Source of the DNA: Chloroflexota bacterium
Lineage (GTDB): Bacteria; Chloroflexota; Dehalococcoidia; GIF9; UBA5629
DNA length: 33,812 nt
Assembly: GCA_016865895.1 (NCBI GenBank)
Contig: VGNY01000011.1
Coordinates: 1 to 33,812, forward strand
Reading direction: 5' to 3'
Below the pieces are notes generated by a model that made no database searches, was not told the origin of the DNA, and saw nothing but the letters and a program-made list of their open reading frames with translations. The number at the start of each line of letters is the position of its first letter. The first letter of the stretch is position 1. A program made the translations under genes and the position numbers. Shown in pieces: positions 7,732 to 15,012 of the stretch.

Positions 7732-8297
7732 AGCACTTCCATGGTCAGGCAAGTTTTCCCTAACCTGACAGCTTGTGCACCTATATCAAGAGTATAATGT
7801 TGTATTAGCCTCCATCTGTAGGGTGGCCAGTAGGTAATCCATGCTTTACCGATGATGTTTTGGCGGGGTACTGTCCATCTCTTATGTGAATCGGAGCTGT
7901 TATTGCGATTGTCACCGAGGACAAAGTAGTGGTCAGTGGAAATTTCCTCGGGGAAATATATATAGTTAGGAGGGTCTATAATGTAAGGTTCGACTAAAGG
8001 GGTATCGTTGACAAAAACTGTCTTATCTCTGATTTCCACGGTATCACCAGGCACGGCGATAATCCGTTTGATAAGGTCTGTGTTGGGGTCGTTTGGAGAA
8101 CGAAAGACGATTATGTCGCCATGGTGAGGCTCATTGAAGAAATAGGCTGCTTTGCTGACCAGAATATACTCGCCGTCTTCAACGGTAGGGCACATAGATA
8201 AGCCATATACTTTGAAGCTGCCTACTGTGGTATGAAAAATGACGAATGCAATTAGGCCAACGGCTATAGGTACAATTATGTCACGGAGAAATTTCAT
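7716..8297 (-). CDS. lepB: Signal peptidase I
   Basis: A 193-residue membrane-bound serine protease that removes signal peptides from exported proteins. One N-terminal membrane segment (about residues 5-25) is followed by the catalytic Ser34 in GLSMCPTVE and the general base Lys77 in LIKRIIAVPGD. The box E motif GDNRNNSSDSHKRW is present, and the C-terminus is short, as in Gram-positive-type enzymes. Start ATG 8297. A -10-like TATAAT lies about 30 bases upstream on the minus strand, without a good -35. It serves lipid-anchored and secreted proteins such as those encoded nearby only generally; no specific partner is implied. Confidence 0.95.
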   Translation of the reverse strand: MKFLRDIIVPIAVGLIAFVIFHTTVGSFKVYGLSMCPTVEDGEYILVSKAAYFFNEPHHGDIIVFRSPNDPNTDLIKRIIAVPGDTVEIRDKTVFVNDTPLVEPYIIDPPNYIYFPEEISTDHYFVLGDNRNNSSDSHKRWTVPRQNIIGKAWITYWPPYRWRLIQHYTLDIGAQAVRLGKTCLTMEVLCPTR

Positions 8298-8495
8298 TGA
8301 TTTATCATCATTAAAGCCTTGTTATTATAGACTATACTAGCTTTTTATGCCATTGTTAAACTAAACTCATCGTCTGATTTACCGTTATATAGTAGTAGTC
8401 AGCACCAACATGTTATTATAATGAAAGAGGTGATGTTAATGGTTTGATAAGTGAGAGGGCAAGGCATTGAAAGTAACTAATTGAAGGAGATTTAA

Positions 8496-9284
8496 ATGAG
8501 GAAACTTTGTTTAATCTTATTTAGTGTGATGTTGATTGGGGTTGGTGGATGTGTGGTTGGTGAAGGTGCCCAGGTCTCACCACCTGCTATTTCTGCTTAT
8601 GTGGCAGCGCCAGAATTTGGTAGGCCGTTTGGGATAATCTATAGCCAGCAGCAAGTTGGCTTATGGGTAACTGGTGAGGGAAAAGCGACAGCAGTTCCAG
8701 ATGTTGTGTTACTAAGTCTCGGAATAGAATCTGAGGCTAAGACCGTGGCTGAAGCACAGCGAAATGCAGTTGAGGCGATGAATAAGGTTATGAGAGCCTT
8801 AAAGGCCAATGGTATAGCCGAGAAAGATATTCAAACGCAGCGGTTTAATATCTCTCCAATACGAAGATGGATTGAAAGTGAGCGAAGGGAAGAGGTCATC
8901 GGTTATCAAGTGACAAATATCGTGGTTGCTAAGGTAAGACAAGTAGACAAAGCTGGTGGTATCATTGATTCTGTAGCTGAGGCTGGTGGTGACCTGACGC
9001 GGATTCAAAACATAGGCTTTACTGTAGATGACCCAACACCTTATTACAACGAGGCACGAGAAGAAGCGGTAAAAGCTGCTATGGCGAAAGCTAAACAGAT
9101 AGCCGGGATATCTAACATTAAGCTGGGTAGACTATTATATGTCTCTGAAGGGACCCCTTCTGTACCACCGATGAGGGACTATTATGTGATGAAAGCTGAA
9201 GGTACCGCTCAAGCACCTACTCCTATTAGTCCTGGTGAGTTGGAATTTCAAGTTACCGTTCAAATGGTTTACGATATCGACTAG
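8496..9284 (+). CDS. SIMPL-domain (DUF541) lipoprotein
   Basis: A 262-residue exported protein. The N-terminus has a lipoprotein signal with VGGC and lipidated Cys19, predicting an envelope anchor. The SIMPL domain fills about residues 55-260, starting GLWVTGEGKATAVPDVVLLS and containing KANGIAEKDIQTQRFNISP and a GYQVTNIVVAKV strand, then AREEAVKAAMAKAKQIAG and the final ELEFQVTVQMVY strand. SIMPL proteins (YggE/BP26 type) form periplasmic oligomers; their function is poorly defined and has been linked to stress tolerance. GGAG precedes the ATG, and a TATAAT at 8417-8422 may be its -10. It appears monocistronic. Confidence 0.9.
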   Translation: MRKLCLILFSVMLIGVGGCVVGEGAQVSPPAISAYVAAPEFGRPFGIIYSQQQVGLWVTGEGKATAVPDVVLLSLGIESEAKTVAEAQRNAVEAMNKVMRALKANGIAEKDIQTQRFNISPIRRWIESERREEVIGYQVTNIVVAKVRQVDKAGGIIDSVAEAGGDLTRIQNIGFTVDDPTPYYNEAREEAVKAAMAKAKQIAGISNIKLGRLLYVSEGTPSVPPMRDYYVMKAEGTAQAPTPISPGELEFQVTVQMVYDID

Positions 9285-9371
9285 GATAGGTGAATTTATC
9301 AGGCTCTCTCTGCAAAGGGATGGCTTTTTCACATAACATTCCTTTTGTTCTATGGTGAACAGGACCGGGAC

Positions 9372-9400
9372 TTGACATAGCCTTTAATGAGGCATATTAT
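9372..9400 (+). promoter_or_regulatory. Strong sigma-70 promoter
   Basis: TTGACA (9372-9377), a 17-base spacer and TATTAT (9395-9400), about 40 bases upstream of the 107-residue gene. Confidence 0.75.
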
Positions 9401-9440
9401 AGGCAGTAAAGAGGCAAAGACGTGAGCAGGAGGTCTTGAG

Positions 9441-9764
9441 ATGGCAGGAGAAAAGTGGTCACCGAGGCCTTATTCCAATGAGGAATTTCTTTCCTTTGAC
9501 CGTCTAAAACGAGCGGTTACGAGCAGAGTTCTCGACTTAGCAGAGCAAATGATGGGGGAAGAATTTCCGTTGAGCCCGGAGCGGATAAATGAGTTGACTA
9601 GTGAGGAATGGCTACGGGCTAAAGAGGCACTCAGGTCCTCTCCAGGAGCCCGGGAGGCCTTCCGCAAATATTTGGAGGGGACAGTTGGTGCCAAGGTAGA
9701 TAACCTGATAAAGACTGAGAAGTCTGAACTGGGGGCTATGGGGGTTGCTGAGAAAAGCTTGTAA
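9441..9764 (+). CDS. Unrecognised 107-residue protein
   Basis: A small, soluble, charged protein with a clear Shine-Dalgarno (AGGAGG) and a near-consensus promoter, so the gene is very likely real. It begins MAGEKWSPRPYSNEEFLSFD and is predicted mainly helical, with a central LSPERINELTSEEWLRAKEA segment and a C-terminal helix. I see no membrane segment, cysteine pair or catalytic motif, and I recognise no family. A terminator-like hairpin follows, so it may be transcribed alone or together with the next small gene. Confidence 0.7.
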   Translation: MAGEKWSPRPYSNEEFLSFDRLKRAVTSRVLDLAEQMMGEEFPLSPERINELTSEEWLRAKEALRSSPGAREAFRKYLEGTVGAKVDNLIKTEKSELGAMGVAEKSL

Positions 9765-9797
9765 AAGCGAATGGTGAGTAAGGTTATTTAGCCTGGG

Positions 9798-9828
9798 GGA
9801 GGGGATGTCAAAAGGCCTCTCCTCTTTT
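9798..9828 (+). terminator. Terminator-like hairpin between two small genes
   Basis: GGAGGGG (9798-9804) pairs with CCTCTCC (9816-9822; one G-T wobble) and is followed by TCTTTT. It lies immediately before the start of the next gene, so it may act as a terminator or attenuator, or it may mask that gene's start. Confidence 0.55.
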
Positions 9829-9832
9829 GTTT

Positions 9833-10069
9833 ATGGTCATGGAAGAGAAAGCCGCTAGCAGGAAAAGGTCTGGAATTGTGGACCAAGAGCAGTTAAAAAA
9901 GCGTTTGGAGATGTTAGACAAGCGATTGGATAACATCGATTCGGTGGTTACAGCTTTGGTAGAGCGGGTAATGAGGCAACCTGTAACTATCGAGGTTTCT
10001 TGCCCTAAGTGTGGAAATGTTGTCCAGATCTCGGTAACAAGCAACGTGAAATCTGGTAGCAAGGGTTAA
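9833..10069 (+). CDS. Unrecognised small protein, coiled coil plus CPKCG motif
   Basis: A 78-residue protein from ATG 9833; ATG 9839 (MEEKAASRKR) is also possible and neither has a good Shine-Dalgarno. Residues ~15-50 form a likely coiled coil (QLKKRLEMLDKRLDNIDSVV), followed by VTIEVSCPKCGNVVQISVTS, one half of a zinc ribbon. With only one Cys pair, metal binding would need dimerisation through the coiled coil. No family recognised. A DNA- or RNA-binding or scaffold role is possible but unsupported. The coding frame is open and its composition resembles its neighbours. Confidence 0.6.
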   Translation: MVMEEKAASRKRSGIVDQEQLKKRLEMLDKRLDNIDSVVTALVERVMRQPVTIEVSCPKCGNVVQISVTSNVKSGSKG

Positions 10070-10125
10070 GCTATTGTCTGACCGAGATTGCTGCCAGATT
10101 TAGATTGTGTCTCCAACGCAACCTG

Positions 10126-10154
10126 AGCTGAAGCCTTAAATAGGTGCTTCAGAG
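10126..10154. repeat. Hairpin between convergent genes
   Basis: CTGAAGC and GCTTCAG form a 7-bp inverted repeat with an 11-base loop between the small-protein gene and glnA. No T run follows on either strand, so it is at best a weak or Rho-assisted end. A direct repeat CTGCCAGATTT flanks it (10091-10101 and 10168-10178). Confidence 0.35.
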
Positions 10155-10192
10155 CGAAGCCATTATTCTGCCAGATTTTTTGGTAGTCGTGT

Positions 10193-11530
10193 CTATAGGA
10201 TTGGGAGATAATTCTTCAGTTCGTAATCGGTTACATGTGTCCGGTATCTATCCCATTCTACCTTCTTATTCTGGATAAAGCTATTGAAGGCGTGGTCGCC
10301 TAGGGCTTCTCTGACCAGTTGGCTCTTTTCGGTGAGCACTATGGCTTCGTACAGGCTGCCAGGGAGTGTTTTTATACCCATTCGTTTTCGCTTCTCCTGA
10401 CTCATTTCGAACACATTTTCTTCTGTTGGCGGTGGTAACTCGTATTTCTGCTCAATTCCTTTAAGCCCGGCAGCAAGCATCACGCTAAAGGCAAGATATG
10501 GGTTGCATGCTGGGTCTGGGGACCTAAGTTCTATTCTGGTAGCAGTTTCCTTCCCTGGCTGATATTCAGGAAGTCTGATTAGGTCGGCCCTGTTTCTTCG
10601 TGCCCAGGTGATGTAGCAAGGTGCTTCGTAGCCCGGGACAAGACGCTTGTAGGAATTTACCCACTGGTTGCACACTGAAGTGATTTCCGGGCTGTGTTTC
10701 AGCAAGCCGGCAGTAAAGCGCTTGCCTACTTCAGATAGATGATAGCTGTCGTCCTTATCAAAGAAGGCATTCTTACTGCCCTTGAATAAAGACATGTGAA
10801 CATGCATGCCGCTGCCATTTACGGCGAAGACTGGTTTGGGCATGAATGTGGCATAAACCCCGTGCTGCTGGGCTGCCTGCTTTACTACTAAACGGTAGGT
10901 CATCACACTGTCAGCCATAGTCAGGGCATCGGTATAGCGGAGGTCTATTTCATGTTGACTGGGGGCAACTTCATGGTGGCTATACTCAACATCGATGCCC
11001 ATTTCTTCGAGGCACAGAATTGTTTCTCTTCTTATGTCTGTGGCTATTTCTGGGGGTGTTAGGTCAAAGTAGCCGCCTAAGTCCAGAAACTCCGTCCCTT
11101 CTGAATTCTTGAAGTAGAAATACTCTAGCTCTGGCCCGACATAAAAGGTGTACCCCAAATCAGCAGCACGCTTCAGGTTCTTTTTCAGTATATACCGTGG
11201 GTCGCCTTCGAAAGGTTGCCCGCCGGGCCAGTATATATCGCAGAACATCCTGGCCACCCCTTGTTCTCTGGGTCTCCAAGGTATCACTTGATATGTGTTG
11301 GGGTCTGGCAGAGCTATCATATCGCTCTCGTCAATACGGGCGAAGCCCTGGATGGAAGAGCCATCGAAACCCATGCCATCGTTCACTGCTTCTTCGAGTT
11401 GGTCAGAGGTGATGGCAAAACTCTTTAAAAAGCCTAAAATGTCGGTGAACCATAGTCGTATAAACTTAATATTCTGTTCCTTTGTCCGCTTAAGGACGTA
11501 CTCCTTAGCCTCATCTTCCTTTTTAGCCAT
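10193..11530 (-). CDS. glnA: Glutamine synthetase, type I
   Basis: Makes glutamine from glutamate, ammonia and ATP, the main route of ammonium assimilation. The 445-residue protein carries the N-terminal beta-grasp with GFDGSSIQGF, and the catalytic barrel with VGPELEYFYF and GSGMHVHMS. The ATP/substrate segment PGYEAPCYITWARRNRADLIRLP is followed by RIELRSPDPACNPYLAF. The Tyr of the adenylylation site (NLYDLPPEE type) is replaced by the loop YELPPPTEE, indicating the GSI-alpha class, which is feedback-regulated rather than adenylylated. ATG 11530 has GGAGG eight bases upstream; a TTG at 11545 lies upstream of that site and is less likely. No glnB or glnR partner is next to it. Confidence 0.97.
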   Translation of the reverse strand: MAKKEDEAKEYVLKRTKEQNIKFIRLWFTDILGFLKSFAITSDQLEEAVNDGMGFDGSSIQGFARIDESDMIALPDPNTYQVIPWRPREQGVARMFCDIYWPGGQPFEGDPRYILKKNLKRAADLGYTFYVGPELEYFYFKNSEGTEFLDLGGYFDLTPPEIATDIRRETILCLEEMGIDVEYSHHEVAPSQHEIDLRYTDALTMADSVMTYRLVVKQAAQQHGVYATFMPKPVFAVNGSGMHVHMSLFKGSKNAFFDKDDSYHLSEVGKRFTAGLLKHSPEITSVCNQWVNSYKRLVPGYEAPCYITWARRNRADLIRLPEYQPGKETATRIELRSPDPACNPYLAFSVMLAAGLKGIEQKYELPPPTEENVFEMSQEKRKRMGIKTLPGSLYEAIVLTEKSQLVREALGDHAFNSFIQNKKVEWDRYRTHVTDYELKNYLPIL

Positions 11531-11623
11531 AATGTCTCCCTCCAATCAGCCAAAAATCCCAGACATCAATCTGGTTTTGTGAAAGTATAGATGAGAGCAG
11601 CCTTTTATTCAAGAGGTGTTGGC

Positions 11624-11653
11624 TTGACTGTGTAATAAATGCACTGATAAAAT
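11624..11653 (+). promoter_or_regulatory. Promoter of tRNA-Val
   Basis: TTGACT (11624-11629), an 18-base spacer and TAAAAT (11648-11653), 11 bases before the mature tRNA 5' end. Confidence 0.65.
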
Positions 11654-11664
11654 GCGACAGTAAT

Positions 11665-11740
11665 GGGCGGTTAGCTCAGTGGTTAGAGCGCTGCGTTGAC
11701 ATCGCAGAGGTCACCGGTTCAAATCCAGTACCGCCCACCA
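11665..11740 (+). tRNA. tRNA-Val (anticodon GAC)
   Basis: Acceptor GGGCGGT/ACCGCCC, D arm GCTCAGTGGTTAGAGC, anticodon stem CTGCG/CGCAG around TTGACAT (GAC), T loop TTCAAAT. The T stem has one mismatch (ACCGG/CCAGT). The 3' CCA is encoded. Confidence 0.96.
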
Positions 11741-11836
11741 CTTTGTACAGTACGTTTGTCCAGGCTTGTACAATGTGCCTAATCTGAACACTTTGCTCAA
11801 TATTCTGTCATACGCAATAGCTTGTGTCACGATCAG

Positions 11837-11865
11837 AAACTAGTTTGCTGACTGGTTTTATTTTT
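11837..11865 (+). terminator. Intrinsic terminator downstream of tRNA-Val
   Basis: AAACTAGT (11837-11844) pairs with ACTGGTTT (11851-11858) with one wobble and a 6-base loop, followed by TATTTTT. It is about 97 bases after the tRNA; nothing else is seen in between. Confidence 0.6.
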
Positions 11866-11922
11866 AGGAGTCGTCAGTCTGCTTATAGTTTGCCGTTAAC
11901 CTGCTTTCAATCATGGTTCGGC

Positions 11923-11951
11923 TTGACATGATTTTAGGGTTTTGTTATAAG
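11923..11951 (+). promoter_or_regulatory. Sigma-70 promoter of the ABC binding-protein gene
   Basis: TTGACA (11923-11928), 17 bases, TATAAG (11946-11951), about 90 bases before the start codon. The leader after it is AT-rich. Confidence 0.75.
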
Positions 11952-12040
11952 GGAAATATATTTCAGACAAAAACAAATAGAAATAACATTAAAAAATGCA
12001 AATAAACTTGTACTCTAAGAATGGAGTATGGAGGTGAAAA

Positions 12041-13291
12041 ATGATGAGGGGTAAGCTCCTAGCGATTAGTTTTATTTCTTTGGCTTTGTTTATATCTTTG
12101 ATGCCCTTGTTTTCTGGCTGCAGTGCACCGAAGCCACTGGCTGAAAAATCCGCTGCTATCCTTAACCTTTCTGACCTCACAGGGCCTCTGGGTGGGATTA
12201 ATGTGCCAGGGGCAATGGGTGGTGACGACTATGTCAAAGACATCAATGAGAGGGGTGGTGTTGACGGAATTAAGATAAACCACATTGTGGTTGACACACG
12301 TTATGACACAGCTCGGGCCGTCTCAGCTTATAAAAGATATCGTAATGAGCCCAAACTCTTGATGGTTCTCGCTATCTCTACCAGTGTTGCTAAGGCTTTA
12401 GCGCCCTTTTTTGAAAATGACAAATTAGTAGCTGTTATTTCTGCTGCTGGCGAGTTTCAAGCAAAACCGGGCAGGATTTTCATGTGGTCAGTGGCTTATC
12501 AGAATGTCTTTGCCGCAGGCCTGGGCTGGATGGTAAAAGACTGGAAGGAAAAGGGAAAACCAGGGATGCCTGTAGTTGGCTATATCTCTTGGGACAACCC
12601 TTACGGCATAGAATTCTTGTTGGGTGGTAAGGAGTATGCTAGCAAAATAGGCGCGACTTTGCTCTCACCTGAACTGTTTCCAACAGGGGCGATTAAGCAC
12701 GATGTTTATCTGATGAGGCTGGCGCAAAGCGGGGCTAATTACATTTGGGTTGGTGGTATTGACCCGACACCCAGCAATGTCATCCGAGATGCCCATGCTC
12801 TTGGTTTAACCAAAACCATTCAGATGATAAGTGACTTCTACGGACCTCATGAGACTATTGGTATTAAACTCCATCCCGAGGCTGTAGAAGGAACAATCCT
12901 CGTCTCCCACAGCTACATGGGGGATGAAGTTAGGGCTAATCCCAGAAGTAAACTCTGGACGAAATATCAGGGCAGGCCACTTGAGGAAATGGATGATAGC
13001 TATGTAGCAGCTTCAGGCTGGATAATGGACCCATTCCTAGAAGCACTGAAGAGAGCCTCAAAGGAAGTTGGCTATGAGAAGCTAGGTGGGGAGGCGATGT
13101 TTAAGGCTTACAAAAGTCTTACTGGCTGGATTCCAGAAAATCCGACATCTCCCTTTCCTTGCGCCTATAGCGAGACTTCAAGGCAGAACTATGACCATAT
13201 CTTTATATATAAGGTTGTTAACAGCAAGGTGGTTCGCCTTACTCCTGAGCCGATAAAAGTCCCTGACGCTGTAAGCCTTCACAAGTGGTAG
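12041..13291 (+). CDS. ABC transporter substrate-binding lipoprotein, branched-chain amino acid (LivJ) type
   Basis: A 416-residue exported protein. The signal peptide ends in LFSGC, predicting lipidation at Cys27. The mature part follows the Peripla_BP_6/LivJ fold: LNLSDLTGPLGGINVPGAMG at the ligand cleft, NERGGVDGIKINHIVVDTRY, a first lobe with LLMVLAISTSVAKALAPFF, then the second lobe with AQSGANYIWVGGIDPTPSN. Such proteins deliver branched-chain amino acids, amides or aromatic acids to a LivHMGF permease, but no permease or ATPase gene is adjacent, so partner and ligand are unknown. GGAGGTGA precedes the tandem ATGATG start. It converges on the acyl-CoA synthetase gene with a 30-base gap. 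Confidence 0.9.
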   Translation: MMRGKLLAISFISLALFISLMPLFSGCSAPKPLAEKSAAILNLSDLTGPLGGINVPGAMGGDDYVKDINERGGVDGIKINHIVVDTRYDTARAVSAYKRYRNEPKLLMVLAISTSVAKALAPFFENDKLVAVISAAGEFQAKPGRIFMWSVAYQNVFAAGLGWMVKDWKEKGKPGMPVVGYISWDNPYGIEFLLGGKEYASKIGATLLSPELFPTGAIKHDVYLMRLAQSGANYIWVGGIDPTPSNVIRDAHALGLTKTIQMISDFYGPHETIGIKLHPEAVEGTILVSHSYMGDEVRANPRSKLWTKYQGRPLEEMDDSYVAASGWIMDPFLEALKRASKEVGYEKLGGEAMFKAYKSLTGWIPENPTSPFPCAYSETSRQNYDHIFIYKVVNSKVVRLTPEPIKVPDAVSLHKW

Positions 13292-13321
13292 TCCTGCGAC
13301 AACCACCATATAGTAATTACT

Positions 13322-14791
13322 TTACCTCACGCAGATGTGGTCTTCTTTACAGAGTTGCTCCGCATACCTGTAGAGGTTAAACAGAGCTTTGATTGAGGCG
13401 TTAAGCGAGGAATATACGGGAAATCCTCCGTTCTCGAAGGCTTTTTTGACCATCAGGTGATATTTTCTGTCCTCTTCGTCTTCGGAATAAGCATCAAGTG
13501 AAACGCAAATCATCACGGGCTTGCCGATTTCATCCCGGGCATATTGACAGCCGCTAATCATAAGTTTAACAAGCTCCTTCAAGTGGCCTTCAAGTGCGTC
13601 ACCTAAAAACCGCCTTAAGTAATTTATTTCATCGAAGTGTAGCACCAGCGAATGTATATTCTTGTCGTGAATTACGATTTTAATGGCGTCAGCAAGAGTT
13701 CCCGGATTTCCAGGCATGTTGTAGTATATAGGCCAAGCATCTAGTGGGTTGCCGATACTGGTTCCTGCAATTGGCACTATCTTCCTTAATTCTCGTGTTG
13801 TTTCTTCGCTGAATTGGGGAACTTCCAAGCCTGCCTTTACGCAGGAGTCAGTTTCAATCACACTGAAGCCACCAGAGTTGGTGATCATGGAAATTCCTTT
13901 TCCTGAAGGGAGGGGGGAGTGGGTGAGCGCTAAAGCAGCATCTAGTAGTTCATCGAAGCTGGTTACTTGTAATGTTCCGGTCTGTTTGAAAAGTGAGTTC
14001 CAGGTTTCGGGTGAGCCAGCTAGAGAGCCAGTGTGAGAGGATGCTGCCCGGCTGCCATGAGCTGTCATGCCTCCTTTTAGCGCTAAAATCGGTTTTTTCT
14101 TCGCAGCTTTGCTCAGTTCTAATTTGAGGCGTTTCCCATCCTTTGTTCCCTCCATGTATAGAGCTATGACTTTGGTTTCAGAGTCATCTGCCAGATATTC
14201 GAGGAAATCGGGACAATCCAAATCTATAGCATTTCCGTAGCTGATTACCTTGCTGAACTTGATGTTTCTGATTTTTCCAAGGGTTAGGAATTGCTCAGCA
14301 ACAGTGCCGCTTTGTGAAATGACTCCGACCGGTCCCTCTTCAGTAGAGGCATCGGGAATAAAAGCCAGTCCGGATTTAGAACAGTGGATTCCCATGCAAT
14401 TAGGGCCAATTATCCTGATTTTATCTTTAGTTAACTTTTTTACCTCGTCTTCTAATCTTTTTCTTTCTTCTATCCCGGTTTCGCTGAAGCCTGCGGAAAA
14501 AACATGAGCTGCCTTTATGCCCTTCTGTATGCACTCGGTTAATACCTTTGGAGTTAGTGGTGCTGGCACTGCTATGATAGCGTAGTCAATCCCATCGTTG
14601 ATATCCAAGACACTGGTGTAGCATTTCTTACCAGAGAGTTCTTCATATTTTGGATTTACCAGGAACAAATTATCTTTCATCTTGGTACTCATTAAGGCCT
14701 GTGAGAAGCCGTCATCGTAAGATGCTCCTATTACAGCGACAGCTTTGGGATAAAAAAAGTATTCAAATTCTTTCATTTTTTCTGTGTTCAT
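13322..14791 (-). CDS. Acyl-CoA synthetase (NDP-forming), alpha-type subunit
   Basis: Related to ADP-forming acetyl-CoA synthetase (ACD) and succinyl-CoA synthetase alpha, which interconvert acyl-CoA + ADP + Pi and acid + CoA + ATP. Residues ~10-135 are the CoA-binding Rossmann domain (AVAVIGASYDDG, IIGPNCMGIH). Residues ~150-300 form the first ligase domain, with GVISQSGTVAEQF and the phosphohistidine site at His253 in SSHTGSLAG. The second ligase domain follows to 489. The ATP-grasp beta domain is missing, so a separate beta subunit is expected elsewhere. The start is ATG 14791; MKEFEYFF six codons in is an alternative, and neither has a strong Shine-Dalgarno. Substrate is not predictable. 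Confidence 0.88.
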   Translation of the reverse strand: MNTEKMKEFEYFFYPKAVAVIGASYDDGFSQALMSTKMKDNLFLVNPKYEELSGKKCYTSVLDINDGIDYAIIAVPAPLTPKVLTECIQKGIKAAHVFSAGFSETGIEERKRLEDEVKKLTKDKIRIIGPNCMGIHCSKSGLAFIPDASTEEGPVGVISQSGTVAEQFLTLGKIRNIKFSKVISYGNAIDLDCPDFLEYLADDSETKVIALYMEGTKDGKRLKLELSKAAKKKPILALKGGMTAHGSRAASSHTGSLAGSPETWNSLFKQTGTLQVTSFDELLDAALALTHSPLPSGKGISMITNSGGFSVIETDSCVKAGLEVPQFSEETTRELRKIVPIAGTSIGNPLDAWPIYYNMPGNPGTLADAIKIVIHDKNIHSLVLHFDEINYLRRFLGDALEGHLKELVKLMISGCQYARDEIGKPVMICVSLDAYSEDEEDRKYHLMVKKAFENGGFPVYSSLNASIKALFNLYRYAEQLCKEDHICVR

Positions 14792-14928
14792 GGTAGGTCT
14801 TCTGCCTTTCCTGTGTCATCAATTTCAAAAGTGACTGAGTTGCCTAAAGAGTCCTATCAGTCACAAAAGCACGTAATAGTATATCTGTAATCTCGGGGGC
14901 GTTCAAACCAAGATGCTCGGCATTCAGC

Positions 14929-14957
14929 TTGACTCTCTATAGTGGCGTTGATAAAAT
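14929..14957 (+). promoter_or_regulatory. Promoter of thrS
   Basis: TTGACT (14929-14934), 17 bases and TAAAAT (14952-14957). It overlaps the ATG at 14956 and the TTG at 14929, so both of these in-frame codons would be upstream of the transcription start. Confidence 0.6.
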
Positions 14958-14965
14958 GCAGTTCG

Positions 14966-14987
14966 CTCACGATAGCGTGAGGTTTTT
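14966..14987 (+). promoter_or_regulatory. Terminator-like hairpin in the thrS leader
   Basis: CTCACG (14966-14971) and CGTGAG (14976-14981) form a 6-bp stem with loop ATAG, followed by G and TTTTT. It would sit at the very 5' end of the thrS mRNA, where it could stabilise the transcript or attenuate it. Confidence 0.45.
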
Positions 14988-15012
14988 ATTTATCGAAGTG
15001 CAGGATTCGAAA

